A stretch of 64,000 bases of DNA, from assembly GCA_029718625.1 (NCBI GenBank), contig CM056376.1, forward strand, positions 95,275,945 to 95,339,944, read 5' to 3'. This DNA comes from Synaphobranchus kaupii. Its lineage: Eukaryota; Chordata; Actinopteri; Anguilliformes; Synaphobranchidae. A program made the translations under genes and the position numbers. How positions within the stretch are numbered: position 1 is the first letter of the stretch; each line of letters starts with the position of its first letter. Below the pieces are notes generated by a model. It did not search any database and had not been told where the DNA came from. It saw only the letters and a program-made list of their open reading frames with translations. Below are positions 56,236-64,000 of the stretch, piece after piece.

Positions 56236-56515
56236 TTGAGATGGCAAGATGAAGAAACACAGGGCCAAGTTGCATTAAATAATTTAGGAAAGTTTGGATA
56301 GCATTGCTTTGGAATAGAGCTAGGTTATTTAGTGTGAGCTACGATAGGCAATATTGTTAGTTGTAACTTGGCCACATTTTGATATCAAGACTTTTAAAGG
56401 CAGGCCTAGTTTTTGCAAGTTGGAACTAAGAACTTATAGACAGCGCTATGTAGGCTATGCGTGAGTAACTTGGCTTTTTTTTACGTCGTAGACGTTTTTG
56501 ATCTGATATCACTTA
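56236..56515. repeat. Right arm of a 1.2-kb long-TIR element
   Basis: Reverse complement of 55,279-55,553. With the spacer it makes a fold-back or MITE-like unit of about 1.24 kb. Target duplication not established because the outermost bases are AT-rich. Confidence 0.88.
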
Positions 56516-56951
56516 TTTTTTATAGCTAACTAATGATGAATAATGCATGAAGATAAACACGGAGAGAGACATGCATTCCAAAGAAATGTATGCAGACATT
56601 CGCTTAACCATAACGCCCTCTATTGCCAAGAATGAGAACAGTTATCCCATTACAGACAGCACACATTACATTAAAAGAGTTTGTAGATGAGCAGTATTGA
56701 ATGTGTAATGAAATACAATGAACAGCACCACCTGAGCTATGGATCATGAAGAACCATGTAAATTAATGAACCAAGTGTATATGGAGACATGCATGCACAA
56801 TGGGCTAGACACAAACACATTCTAGCTGAAAGACATAGGCCTACAGCCTAAATAGCTAGTACAGCCTAAATAGTTTGCATCAGTAAAATATGGAAATACA
56901 GTTTTAAAATAGGGCTATTAGTATTCTATGAAAGACATTTAACGTTAGGTT
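56516..56951. other. Noncoding DNA
   Basis: Nothing recognised. Confidence 0.5.
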
Positions 56952-57140
56952 ATTCAACACTGGATTGCCGGATGCGTAACTCCAACCTTCCTTGTGTGGG
57001 CTACGAGCTAGCGAGCGTGCTAGTGAGTTCATAAGCACAGCAGAGTTAGACTATTCAACACTGGATTACCGGATGCGTAACTCCAACCTTCCATGTGTGG
57101 GCTACGAGCTAGCGAGCTAGTGAGTTTCTGCACAGCAGAG
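56952..57140. repeat. Tandem duplication, period about 101 bp
   Basis: ATTCAACACTGGATTGCCGG at 56,952 recurs (one change) at 57,053. Both copies continue with GCGTAACTCCAACCTTCC and GGGCTACGAGCTAGCGAGC and end in CACAGCAGAGTT. The second copy lacks a few bases. Confidence 0.92.
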
Positions 57141-57404
57141 TTTTTTTTAGTGTAGAACGTTACCTGCGGGAAATGTTTTGGTACCGGACGGCTAGGTTTA
57201 GTTTAGTTTTCTGTAGTGCAATGAATGTAGGCTATAATGCATGTTGATTCGCTTTGTAGTAGCCTAGCTTGTATCTGCTTCCTGACAAGAAGCAGGAAGT
57301 AACGTTGGCGAACAAGCTTAATTGGAGAACGCATATTTCCCAGGAATCTGAGCCAGAAAGAAAACAAGAGATACTACTAAGAAAGTACATACCAGAGATT
57401 ATTT

Positions 57405-57484
57405 TTCTTCTTCTTCTTCTTCTTCTTCTTCTTCTTCTTCTTCTTCTTCTTCTTCTTCTTCTTCTTCTTCTTCTTCTTCTTCTT

Positions 57485-57515
<31 letters not shown>

Positions 57516-57528
57516 TTATTATTATTAT
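57405..57528. repeat. (TTC)n microsatellite followed by (ATT)n
   Basis: About 36 uninterrupted TTC units (57,405-57,514), then about four ATT units. Purine/pyrimidine mirror repeats of this length can form triplex DNA. Confidence 0.97.
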
Positions 57529-57895
57529 AATAATTAAAAGTGTTTGCAGTAAGCTACATTATCAGCAGAGTAGCGTAGACTAGAGCCACATTCGGAGGCT
57601 ATCTATTTATTTATAAGTGACTAACCATGAATCAGATATGTTTGGGGAATTGGCGGTTTATAAATCCGATCGCTTAAAGGCTTGCAGCTTAAAAGAGGCT
57701 ATCCTAAATTCTTAATGTAGGCTATTATCGTAAATTCTTAATTTTCCTAGTAGTTCATTTTATGGTGACCTTGTGTTATGTGTGAAAAGGATAAAGTGAA
57801 CAGAGCTGAAGTGAAGAAATGAATGAATAAAGAAATGTTGGCCGAGGCAAGGGGTTTCCACAGTCAGTCAGTCATGACCGCAAGAGCAGAGCGTA
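57529..57895. other. Noncoding DNA
   Basis: Nothing recognised. Confidence 0.5.
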
Positions 57896-57945
57896 ACACC
57901 CTCCCCAAACCAGACAAAAGCGAGCATCTGGTTTGGGGAGGGTGT
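57896..57945. repeat. Perfect 19-bp inverted repeat, 12-base loop
   Basis: ACACCCTCCCCAAACCAGA (57,896-57,914) is followed by CAAAAGCGAGCA and the exact complement TCTGGTTTGGGGAGGGTGT (57,927-57,945). It is GC-rich and would form a very stable hairpin. Confidence 0.92.
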
Positions 57946-58091
57946 GATATAGTACAAGTGAAATACAAGTGAAACATTGAACAGTTAATATTGGAAACCT
58001 CTTTTGCCTTTGCAATAAAAATATGTTAATGTGTCAATGTGAAAATAATAACAGTCTAAGAAATGAAAAGTACTTAACAGTTGCACATTGT

Positions 58092-58185
58092 TTTTGTGGA
58101 AAATACACATGTGCCCTGCTGGGCTCAAACCCACAATCCACTGTGTGAGAGACTGCAGTTCTAACCACAAGACCACAGTAGCTTC
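58092..58185 (-). repeat. tRNA-derived SINE fragment
   Basis: On the minus strand, TGTGGTCTTGTGGTTAGAAC fits an A box region and GGGTTTGAGCCCAGCAGGG contains a B box (GGTTTGAGCC). The anticodon-like middle TGCAGTCTCTCACACAGTGG is non-canonical and longer than in a tRNA, so this is a SINE, not a tRNA gene. Confidence 0.6.
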
Positions 58186-58973
58186 TTGGAAAGCATGAAG
58201 CCATTAGCTACATTAACATTAAAAATGAAGCGTTTTTATTGGACGATAAGCTTGATGAGCAGGTATACGGACAATACCCTCAAATAATAATTCTCCCCAT
58301 TGGATAACATCGCGATGGAGGCAGGCAGTTTGGCAGGAAAATGGGAAGAAGAATAAGAAGCGGAAGAGGAAGGAGAAAAACTGCAAAATAACCCAAGTTT
58401 GGGGTTTTATTGTGTGGATGTGTGAAGTTGTATCTGAATGCTGTGTGGTTACATGAGGTCAGAACATACAGAAGTTAATGTTTTTAAGGGCTGAGAGTCT
58501 ATGGTCATTGTGGTTACTTCTGTAGGAAACCCTGAAAAGTGCCAAACTCTCGGTGCTGTATAGGTATGGGGCATGCCCCACCAAGCCGTAACTTGGCGGA
58601 TGGCATACCTGCCATTACCAATACTTCTTATCTTCAGTATACTAAGATGGATTATGTACATTGAGATCAGCTTAATGATTTAATTTCTACATACTAAAAT
58701 GAAGTTCAATCTAATTAAACATTTTTAGCTATTATTAGTATCTTTACTTTCAATAAATTGAATATTCAGACAAATAAAGAAAACCAAATATTTTCAACTC
58801 TTACTTTATTTTGCCACTTCAAGTGCAACTTAGTAGTAATTGTAACCTTTATTACATGAGTAAAGCTTAGATTATTTATATAAAAGCTTCTATAAAAAAT
58901 AAAACAGAACTAAATTGTAGGAAAATAAAATCTGAAGTTATTCTTCTCTTGGAGCTGCATTTCACATCATAGT
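58186..58973. other. Noncoding DNA
   Basis: Open frames here have no recognisable domain; AT-rich right half. Confidence 0.45.
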
Positions 58974-59235
58974 ACAACCCCTGGTAAAAATTATGGATTC
59001 ACCACACTTAGAGGATGTTCACCCAACTTTTTTACTTCGTAGCAAATAAACAAATCACACCAAACTATTTTTGTTTAATAGCTGAACATTCTGGCTTCGT
59101 GAAACATACCTCAAACAAATTAAATGAAATTATTTTAAATTAATGGAATATTTTTTTCCAGATCAAGTTGAGGAAAGAATTATGGAATCACTCAATGTTG
59201 AGGAAAAAATTATGCAATCACCTTGTAATTTGCAT
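58974..59235 (+). mobile_element. Tc1/mariner-type terminal fragment
   Basis: CAACCCCTGGTAAAAATTATGG at the start and the repeated GAGGAAA(G/A)AATTATG(G/C)AATCAC at 59,171-59,223 resemble the terminal repeat region of a fish Tc1-like family. No transposase and no opposite end. Confidence 0.5.
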
Positions 59236-59910
59236 TTGTACTACACAAAGATGCTGTGCTCAACAAATATTGAAATTCTTCCAGCAATTCATCAACTTCA
59301 GCACTTGGCACATGAAAAATATTTTCGAGCTTTAATAACACTGACACAATGTTTTGTTCTATTATCTCTGGCTGATCCTTTGACGTATCTAAATCAACAT
59401 CATCAGACTTACTGTCATCGCAGAATTCTTCACTGTTTGAAACACCAGGCTCTCCAGTTTCAGCTACACAAGTTCCTTGTACTACACCATCCTTAAGATC
59501 TACCAACTAATGTAAGATGTGCTTGCGACTTTTGTGCGACTTGAAGGTGCTGTATACATTGGATTTGTATTGACAGCCTTTAAACATACACTGTTTAACT
59601 GTTTTTCAGATGATGGCCTATGTGCACAAAATAATCACGTTCTGTTCCAAGTTCACTAGAGCCACATAAATGACAGGAAAATGTAGTAAATATGTCAGAG
59701 TGCTTTAAGGTATTGGTGTGATTCCTCAAAGTGTGTGTCAAAAGTGAATTCCAGGTCTTATATTAAGTGTATATATCCTGATTGTCCAGTGAATATATCC
59801 TGATTGTACACTTAATATGAAAGCCACGCCCAATAATGTTTTAGTTTGTAATGTTTAAGAAGTTCTGATCGCCTAGACACTTCAGCGCCACAGTCTTTAC
59901 ACTGCCACAT
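59210..59910 (-). pseudogene. C2H2 zinc-finger protein fragment of a multi-copy fish family
   Basis: Read on the minus strand from 59,910: MWQCKDCGAEVSRRSELLKH starts a C2H2 finger ending HYKLKH. After an insertion carrying the repeated TCAGGATATA words, KTWNSLLTHTLRNH ends a second finger. CHLCGSSELGTERDYFVHIG, ending GHHLKN, forms a third. After a stop, CMFKGCQYKSNVYSTFKSHK then SRKH forms a fourth. A last open part (to 59,210) has LLKLENIFHVPSAEVDELLE. This arrangement of fingers followed by a helical LxLKxxxIxHVP segment is known from a repeated fish gene family of unknown function. Stops show decay. Splice sites are uncertain. Confidence 0.6.
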
Positions 59911-60070
59911 CAACTAGACAAACAACAAAGAGAGAAAAGGGGAAAAAAATAAACATTAGTAATGGTGTTTTTACAATCACCTCAGGGGCATGGTGATCTG
60001 CATCAATTGTGATTAAATAAAGCCATGCAATGTAAAGCAAACAAAATCTATGTGTTTAATGTAACTTATA
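59911..60070. other. Short noncoding spacer
   Basis: Pyrimidine-rich on the minus strand just upstream of the zinc-finger ATG (TTTTCTCTCTTTGTTGTTTG then CTAG), compatible with a splice acceptor. Confidence 0.35.
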
Positions 60071-60613
60071 CACTGCCCGGCCAAAAAAAAAGTCGCACAC
60101 TCTAATATTTCGTTGGACCGCCTTTAGCTTTGATCACGGCGCGCATTTGTTGTAGCATTGTTTCGACAACCTTATGCAATGTCACAACATTTATTTCCAT
60201 CCAGAGTAGCATACGTTTTTGGCTGAGATCTTGTATTGACGACGGGAGAGTCGAACCACTCGGTAAAGTGTTTTCCAGCACATCCCAAAGACTTTCAATG
60301 GGGTTAAGGTCAGGAATCTGGTGGCTAATTCATGTGTGAAAATGATTCCTCATGCTCCCTGAACCACTCTTTCACAATTTGAGCCCGATGAATCTTGGCA
60401 TTGTCATCCTGGCATATGCCCATTGATGGGATAACCTGGTCATTCAGTACATTCAGGTACTTCGCTGACTTCATTTTATTGCTGCATAATGTTGCTGAGC
60501 CTAGACCTGACCAACTGAAGCAACCCCAGATCATAACACTGCCTCCAGAGGCTTGTACAGTGGGCACTATGCATGACGGGTGCAATGGCGACTTTTTTTT
60601 TGGCCGGGCAGTG
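60071..60613 (-). mobile_element. Tc1-like deletion derivative with both TIRs and TA duplication
   Basis: CACTGCCCGGCCAAAAAAAA (60,071) and TTTTTTTTGGCCGGGCAGTG (60,613) are inverted ends; TA flanks both (60,069-60,070, 60,614-60,615). Only about 540 bp remain of a ~1.3-1.6 kb transposon. The 5' half of the transposase gene is deleted. Confidence 0.93.
60108..60575 (-). pseudogene. Tc1-like transposase C-terminal half
   Basis: Minus-strand blocks: [20 protein letters not shown] (about 60,562), [20 protein letters not shown] (second catalytic D, about 60,412-60,355), DLNPIESLWDVLENTL (third residue E, about 60,311-60,265) and QMRAVIKAKGGPTKY (about 60,150-60,110). The first D block and DNA-binding domain are deleted. 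One frame break lies near 60,330. It cannot move on its own, but its intact TIRs could be used by a related enzyme. Confidence 0.88.
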
Positions 60614-60846
60614 TAGTTTGGGCCAGGGAATCTCATATTAAGCAGAGTAAACGTAACGAAAATCCCAATAGTTTGCTCAAAAGATGAAGAGTAAGGCTGT
60701 CTACACATGATCAGTGGCAGATTTACTTTGCACTGCTGTTAGCCATTATTGTCCAATAAAGAGAACAAAGACGCAGAACCATACCTAGCAAGAAGCTAAA
60801 ACATGAACAAAGTGTCTGTGTGTACTTGTTATTTTTTTCAGCATGA

Positions 60847-60973
60847 ATATAACTTGAAGGGTTTCTTCTCCTGACTTAATTTTCCATAGAGTTCAATAGG
60901 AAAATTTGTCAGGAGAAACAACCCTTAAAGTGATCCATCCATATCTACTGCATATCTGGCAGCAGAGTGATGG
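60847..60973. repeat. Hairpin element, centre and part of right arm, cut by Gypsy-2
   Basis: It runs from AACTTGAAGGGTTTCTTCTC across the turn (CCATAGAGTTCAATAGG) to GGCAGCAGAGTGATGG, where the LTR begins. In the full copy the next bases are TTTGAGGCTCG. GATGG (60,969-60,973) is the expected left target duplication. Confidence 0.9.
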
Positions 60974-61688
60974 TGTCATGGTTTATAGCAGCCTCTGTTG
61001 CATTTTGGTTTCCTTTTTGGCGTAACCAGGACGCTCTATTGAATTTTTCCGCCTTCGTTCCGGTTATCGATATTATCCATATTTTGCCCGACATTTATTC
61101 CCTACACCTGTTTTGCGTTTCCTGCCAGCTATAAATACCTCAAGACTTCCGCATTTCTGCACTTCGATATTGTCTTTGCTATGTTGACAAACAAAGTCGG
61201 TAAGGTATAGGAATTTCGGTCGCTGCATTTCTGGTTCGTACGAATAGGAAACGCAGCAAGTCCGGTTATAAGATTTAGGATTAGATTGGTTGTCTCTTTC
61301 CTTTCCAATCTTTATTTATCCTTTATTCTTTTCACCTATTGCCAGTTGTGTTCAGCTCTTTTGCCACAGGAGCTTTGGCTAACAGGTCTTTTCTATTCTT
61401 TTCCCTCACTCATTTTATCGAGTTTGGTTTTGTTTCACCACCTCTTGTTACGCCTAATTATTTAGTGTGTGAGGTCCTTTTGTTAGCTATTCTCGCTGTT
61501 TATTGAGATCGCCTCAGTTTTTGGAGGTTGCTTTGTTTTGCCTTGTGCTAGGGAAGTTTTGCTCCCGATCTTGTGTTCTCAGTCCTGGTGCGGCTACTTT
61601 CGCTTTTTGTGGCGTATCTCTCTAGATACACTTTTAGAAATCCTTATCAGTCGCGTTTGGTTCTCTGAACCTTACACTCCCCCTTACA
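60974..61688 (+). mobile_element. 5' LTR of Gypsy-2
   Basis: It starts TGTCATGGTTTATAGCAGCC and ends CACTCCCCCTTACA (715 bp). TATAAATA at 61,130-61,137. The predicted transcript start about 31 bp downstream is ACTTCGATATT (61,161-61,171). The end is placed by analogy with Gypsy-1, where the LTR also ends in ACA followed by GAA and a 16-base leader before ATG. Confidence 0.85.
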
Positions 61689-61689
61689 G

Positions 61690-61700
61690 AATATCGAAGT
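61690..61700 (+). promoter_or_regulatory. Self-primer binding site of Gypsy-2 (11 nt)
   Basis: AATATCGAAGT, one base after the LTR, is the exact complement of ACTTCGATATT at the predicted mRNA 5' end (61,161-61,171). In Tf1 the first 11 nt of the transcript fold back onto the PBS and prime minus-strand synthesis; length, position and relation to TATA match that scheme here. Confidence 0.75.
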
Positions 61701-61704
61701 CAGA

Positions 61705-62640
61705 ATGGAAGAACCAGCGACTTCTACCGATTCATACAAAACGCTGCCTAGCCAGGGCGCTACAGGGGTTACCTATGAGGAGGCTATTTTCATTCTGCAA
61801 GTTCAACAAAGCCAGTTGATGGAACAACTGTAGAACCAGGGAGACTGCCTGAAAAAACTAACAGAGAGCCTCCATAGACTTTCTGTGGCTGTTAATGCGC
61901 CCCCAGTTGCACAAGCACAAACTCCTTCTGTGCCCACGCCACATATTATTAGGGAGCCCAAACTCCAATTACCGCCGCGTTATGGTGGAGAACCGGGGAA
62001 ATGCCGCCTTTCTGACACAATGTCTCATTTCTTTTCAAGCACAACCGTCCCGCTTTACTACATCAGAGTCCCGCGTAGCTTTTATTTTGTCCCTCCTGTG
62101 TGATCAGGCCCTCGCTTGGGCTGACCCTTTAATTTGGTGATTCCATCCAGCTCATGAAGGAAATGCAGCTGGTCTTTGATCACGAGGTTTCAGGTGAGGA
62201 GGCAGCCAGGAGATTGACCAGCTTGCGTCAGGGCACTGACACTGTAGCGGCCTTTTCTATTTCATTCCGAGCATTAGCCGGGGAGACAGGTTGGCCTGAC
62301 GGTCCGTTAAAATCTTTATTTTTAAAAGCATTGTCCAACCCCATTAAGGACGTGTTAGCTCAGCTGGAGCCTCATGCTACATTCAGTGCTCTGGTTACCA
62401 CAGCGATTCGCCTTGACAACCATGTCAGAGAGCGAGAGTGAGACAGGGGAGTGGAGAGACCGTTCGGTTCCCCATCTCTCTTCCTCTCCGGTAATGTCTC
62501 CAGTCCCCCCTTCCGCCCACTCCTCCCTTGACCGGGAGGAGCCCATGCAGGTGGACGGTGCTTCTCTCGCGGCTTAGCTTGTCTTGGCTTGCGCAGAGGA
62601 CTGGTGCCGTTACTGCAGGTGCAGGGGGCACATGAAAGAT
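61705..62640 (+). pseudogene. Gypsy-2 gag, with stops and frameshifts
   Basis: ATG at 61,705 starts MEEPATSTDSYKTLPSQG. A coiled-coil-like stretch (LQVQQSQLMEQL) runs into a TAG. Continuing pieces are PPRYGGEPGKCR, then a frame change to AFLTQCLISFQAQPSRF and ESRVAFILSLLCDQALAWAD. The capsid C-terminal part (62,154-62,441) is FDHEVSGEEAARRLTSLRQG through ATTAIRLDNHVRERE-like sequence. REEPMQVDGASLA precedes a degraded zinc knuckle CRYCRCRGHMKDHFPK (last C lost). Sushi-like chromoviral Gag; not functional as a single protein. Confidence 0.88.
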
Positions 62641-62662
62641 CACTTCCCAAAATTGGGGGGAA

Positions 62663-63727
62663 ATGGGGGGGGTTTTGCTGGGGGAGCCGGGTACCCTACC
62701 GAGATATGATTGCACTGCCAATCGGACGTTATTGCCGGTTCAGCTGTTCTGGAATAGGCGCTCAGCTAATATCGGTGCTTTTATTGATTCCAGAACAGTC
62801 AATTGCCTCATGGATGCCAAATGGGCCCAGGAACATAAAGTTCCCATAAACCCCCTGATTAGGTCCCGTTTGGTCACTGCCCTCGACGGCCGCCCGTTGG
62901 GCACCGGTACCATTAAAAAGACCACGGGTCCCCTGACCATGCGCGCCTTCCACAAGGGTCATTCAGAACTGATCCAGTTCCTTTTAGTTGATTCCCCAGC
63001 TTATCCTTTAGTTTTGGGGCATTTGTGGCTGGTCCGGCACAGCCCACACATTGATTGGGGTAGTGACAAGGTTGTCGTCCTTCAATGGGGTCCCCAATGT
63101 GGGGTTCACTGTCGACTGACGGCTCCCTTTGCATCTCGCGGGCGTAGCCCTCGCTCGGAGCTTAGTCAGGTTAGTGACTTTAAGGAAGTGAATTCCCGGC
63201 CTGATCAAGGCAATTTCGCTCCTGTCTCCGAGGAGGGGAGGGAGAACATTGCGGGGATAGGGGCGTCCGATTTTCCCTTGCCAGTTAAGGTATCGGTCTG
63301 CTCCCGCAAAGGGGGTTCACGGCTCCCACCCTCAGGTCTTTTACGCCCTTCACCCATTCCCAGGCGTTCTGGGAGGCGCGTTCGTGCGGCACTTCTGCGC
63401 GCCACAGCCAAAGAAGAGGTTGCGGCCGATAGGTGTCATCGTTCCACGTTCCATGTCTCTCGGTTGAAACCGGTGCTGGTTAGCGCTCTCGCCCCGGCTG
63501 ACAGGTTGCCGCCTCCCTCCCGGCTCTTGGAGGGAGGTCTGGCTTACATTGCTCAGCGCATTTTGGCAGAGAGAAGCGGGGGCAGTGGTGCCCAGTTTTT
63601 AGTGGATTGGGAGGGTTATGGTCCTGAGGAGCGCTGCTGGGTTCCTTCCAAGAACATCTTGGACCCAACACTTATTAGGGACTTCTGCAGACACAAGGCT
63701 GAAGGATCGCCTGTGGTCATCCTTTAG
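62663..63727 (+). pseudogene. Gypsy-2 protease joined to chromodomain by internal deletion (open frame)
   Basis: A single open frame of about 354 codons. The first third is retropepsin-like: GAFIDSRTVNCLMDAKWAQE, with the active-site DSG changed to DSR, then LVDSPAYPLVLGHLWLVRHS. The RT, RNase H and integrase core are absent. The frame passes through an integrase-tail segment (RRSGRRVRAALLRATAKEEV) and STFHVSRLKPVLVSA to a chromodomain (EGGLAYIAQRILAERSGGSG, FLVDWEGYGPEERCWVPSKN). It ends at TAG 63,725-63,727. In chromoviruses the chromodomain steers integration to histone marks. Without an active protease this frame codes no known enzyme. Confidence 0.88.
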
Positions 63728-63738
63728 TAGGGGGGTCC
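63728..63738 (+). promoter_or_regulatory. Polypurine tract before the 3' LTR
   Basis: TAGGGGGGTCC directly upstream of the 3' LTR start at 63,739; the G-rich run is the plus-strand primer site of gypsy elements. Confidence 0.7.
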
Positions 63739-64000
63739 TGTCATGGCTTCTAGCAGCCTCTGTTGTTCCTGCGTTTTGGTTTCCTTTTTGGCATCATCAG
63801 GACGCTCTATCTGATATTCGTATCTTGCCCGACAATTATTCCCTACACCTGTTTTGCGTTTCCTGCCGGCTATAAATACCTCAGGACTTCCGCATTTCCG
63901 TATTTCGATATTGTCTTTGCTATGTTGACAAACGAAGTCGGTAAGGTATAGGAATTTTGGTCGCTGCATTTCTGGTTCGTACGAATAGGAAACGCAGGAA
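63739..64000 (+). mobile_element. 3' LTR of Gypsy-2, first 262 bp
   Basis: It starts TGTCATGGCTTCTAGCAGCC. TATAAATA at 63,871-63,878 and ATTTCGATATT at 63,902-63,912 (one change from the 5' LTR self-primer sequence). It continues beyond the window. Confidence 0.9.

Larger units (their letters stand above)
60974..64000 (+). mobile_element. Gypsy-2: internally deleted Ty3/gypsy chromovirus, continues past window edge
   Basis: 5' LTR, self-primer binding site, gag, protease region, deletion of RT/RNase H/most of integrase, chromodomain, polypurine tract and the start of the 3' LTR, all in order on the plus strand. Both LTRs start TGTCATGG. LTRs have clearly diverged, including indels, so insertion is not recent. 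It interrupts a hairpin element. Confidence 0.92.

Noticed and set aside
57269..57583. Open frame with a long Leu run
   Set aside because: Translation of the (TTC)n/(CTT)n microsatellite, not a membrane protein.
58092..58185. tRNA gene on the minus strand
   Set aside because: A and B boxes are present but the middle does not form a standard anticodon arm and the acceptor stem does not close; SINE is a better reading.

Overview
The window is nuclear DNA of a vertebrate, most probably a teleost fish. It is AT-rich and intron/intergenic in character. It is packed with the transposon mix typical of teleosts: several Tc1/mariner families, Harbinger, piggyBac-type TTAA elements, L2- and L1-clade LINEs, Ty3/gypsy chromoviruses of the Tf1/sushi type with solo LTRs, tRNA-like SINE pieces and long (CA)n/(TTC)n microsatellites. 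I find no convincing exon of a host single-copy gene. Nearly every open reading frame with recognisable homology belongs to a transposable element or its relic. The species cannot be named from what is visible.

Layout: 1.33-4.24 kb is a three-deep nest of DNA transposons inside a TTAA-flanked piggyBac-like element. 5.02-8.47 kb is a Harbinger element with an L2/CR1-type LINE inside it. 11.4-13.5 kb holds three solo LTRs head to tail. 13.5-22.8 kb is a mosaic of Tc1 ends, a ~490-bp near-perfect hairpin, and a Tc1 copy split by a 2.6-kb DNA element and by an L2 LINE whose ORF2 has a single visible frameshift. 24.4-28.8 kb is a minus-strand gypsy/chromovirus with a 5' LTR and degraded gag-pol but no 3' LTR. 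28.8-34 kb and 36.8-40 kb are mostly unique DNA with stretches that look like conserved noncoding elements. An L1 insertion with a perfect 15-bp target duplication lies at 34.7-35.5 kb. A GC/CpG-rich segment with a TATA box lies at 40.9-41.5 kb. 42.5-48.6 kb holds mariner and LINE relics, two more LTRs and a nonautonomous mariner. 53.1-55.0 kb holds hairpin, Tc1 and mariner pieces. A ~280-bp-arm inverted repeat lies at 55.3-56.5 kb, a degraded C2H2 zinc-finger coding relic at 59.2-59.9 kb, and a Tc1 deletion derivative at 60.1-60.6 kb. An internally deleted gypsy element (5' LTR, gag, protease, chromodomain, start of 3' LTR) runs from 60.97 kb to the window edge.

Three observations stand out. 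First, both gypsy elements show the Tf1/sushi self-priming signature: the bases just after the 5' LTR are complementary to the LTR sequence about 30 bp downstream of its TATA box (11 nt in one element, 8 nt in the other). Second, a long-hairpin repeat occurs in several copies, and in one copy it starts about 40 bp downstream of a TATA box shared with a mariner transposase promoter, so it could be transcribed as a hairpin RNA. Third, the downstream gypsy element has lost reverse transcriptase, RNase H and most of integrase but keeps an open frame joining the protease region to the chromodomain. All functional statements are read from sequence only; no search was run.
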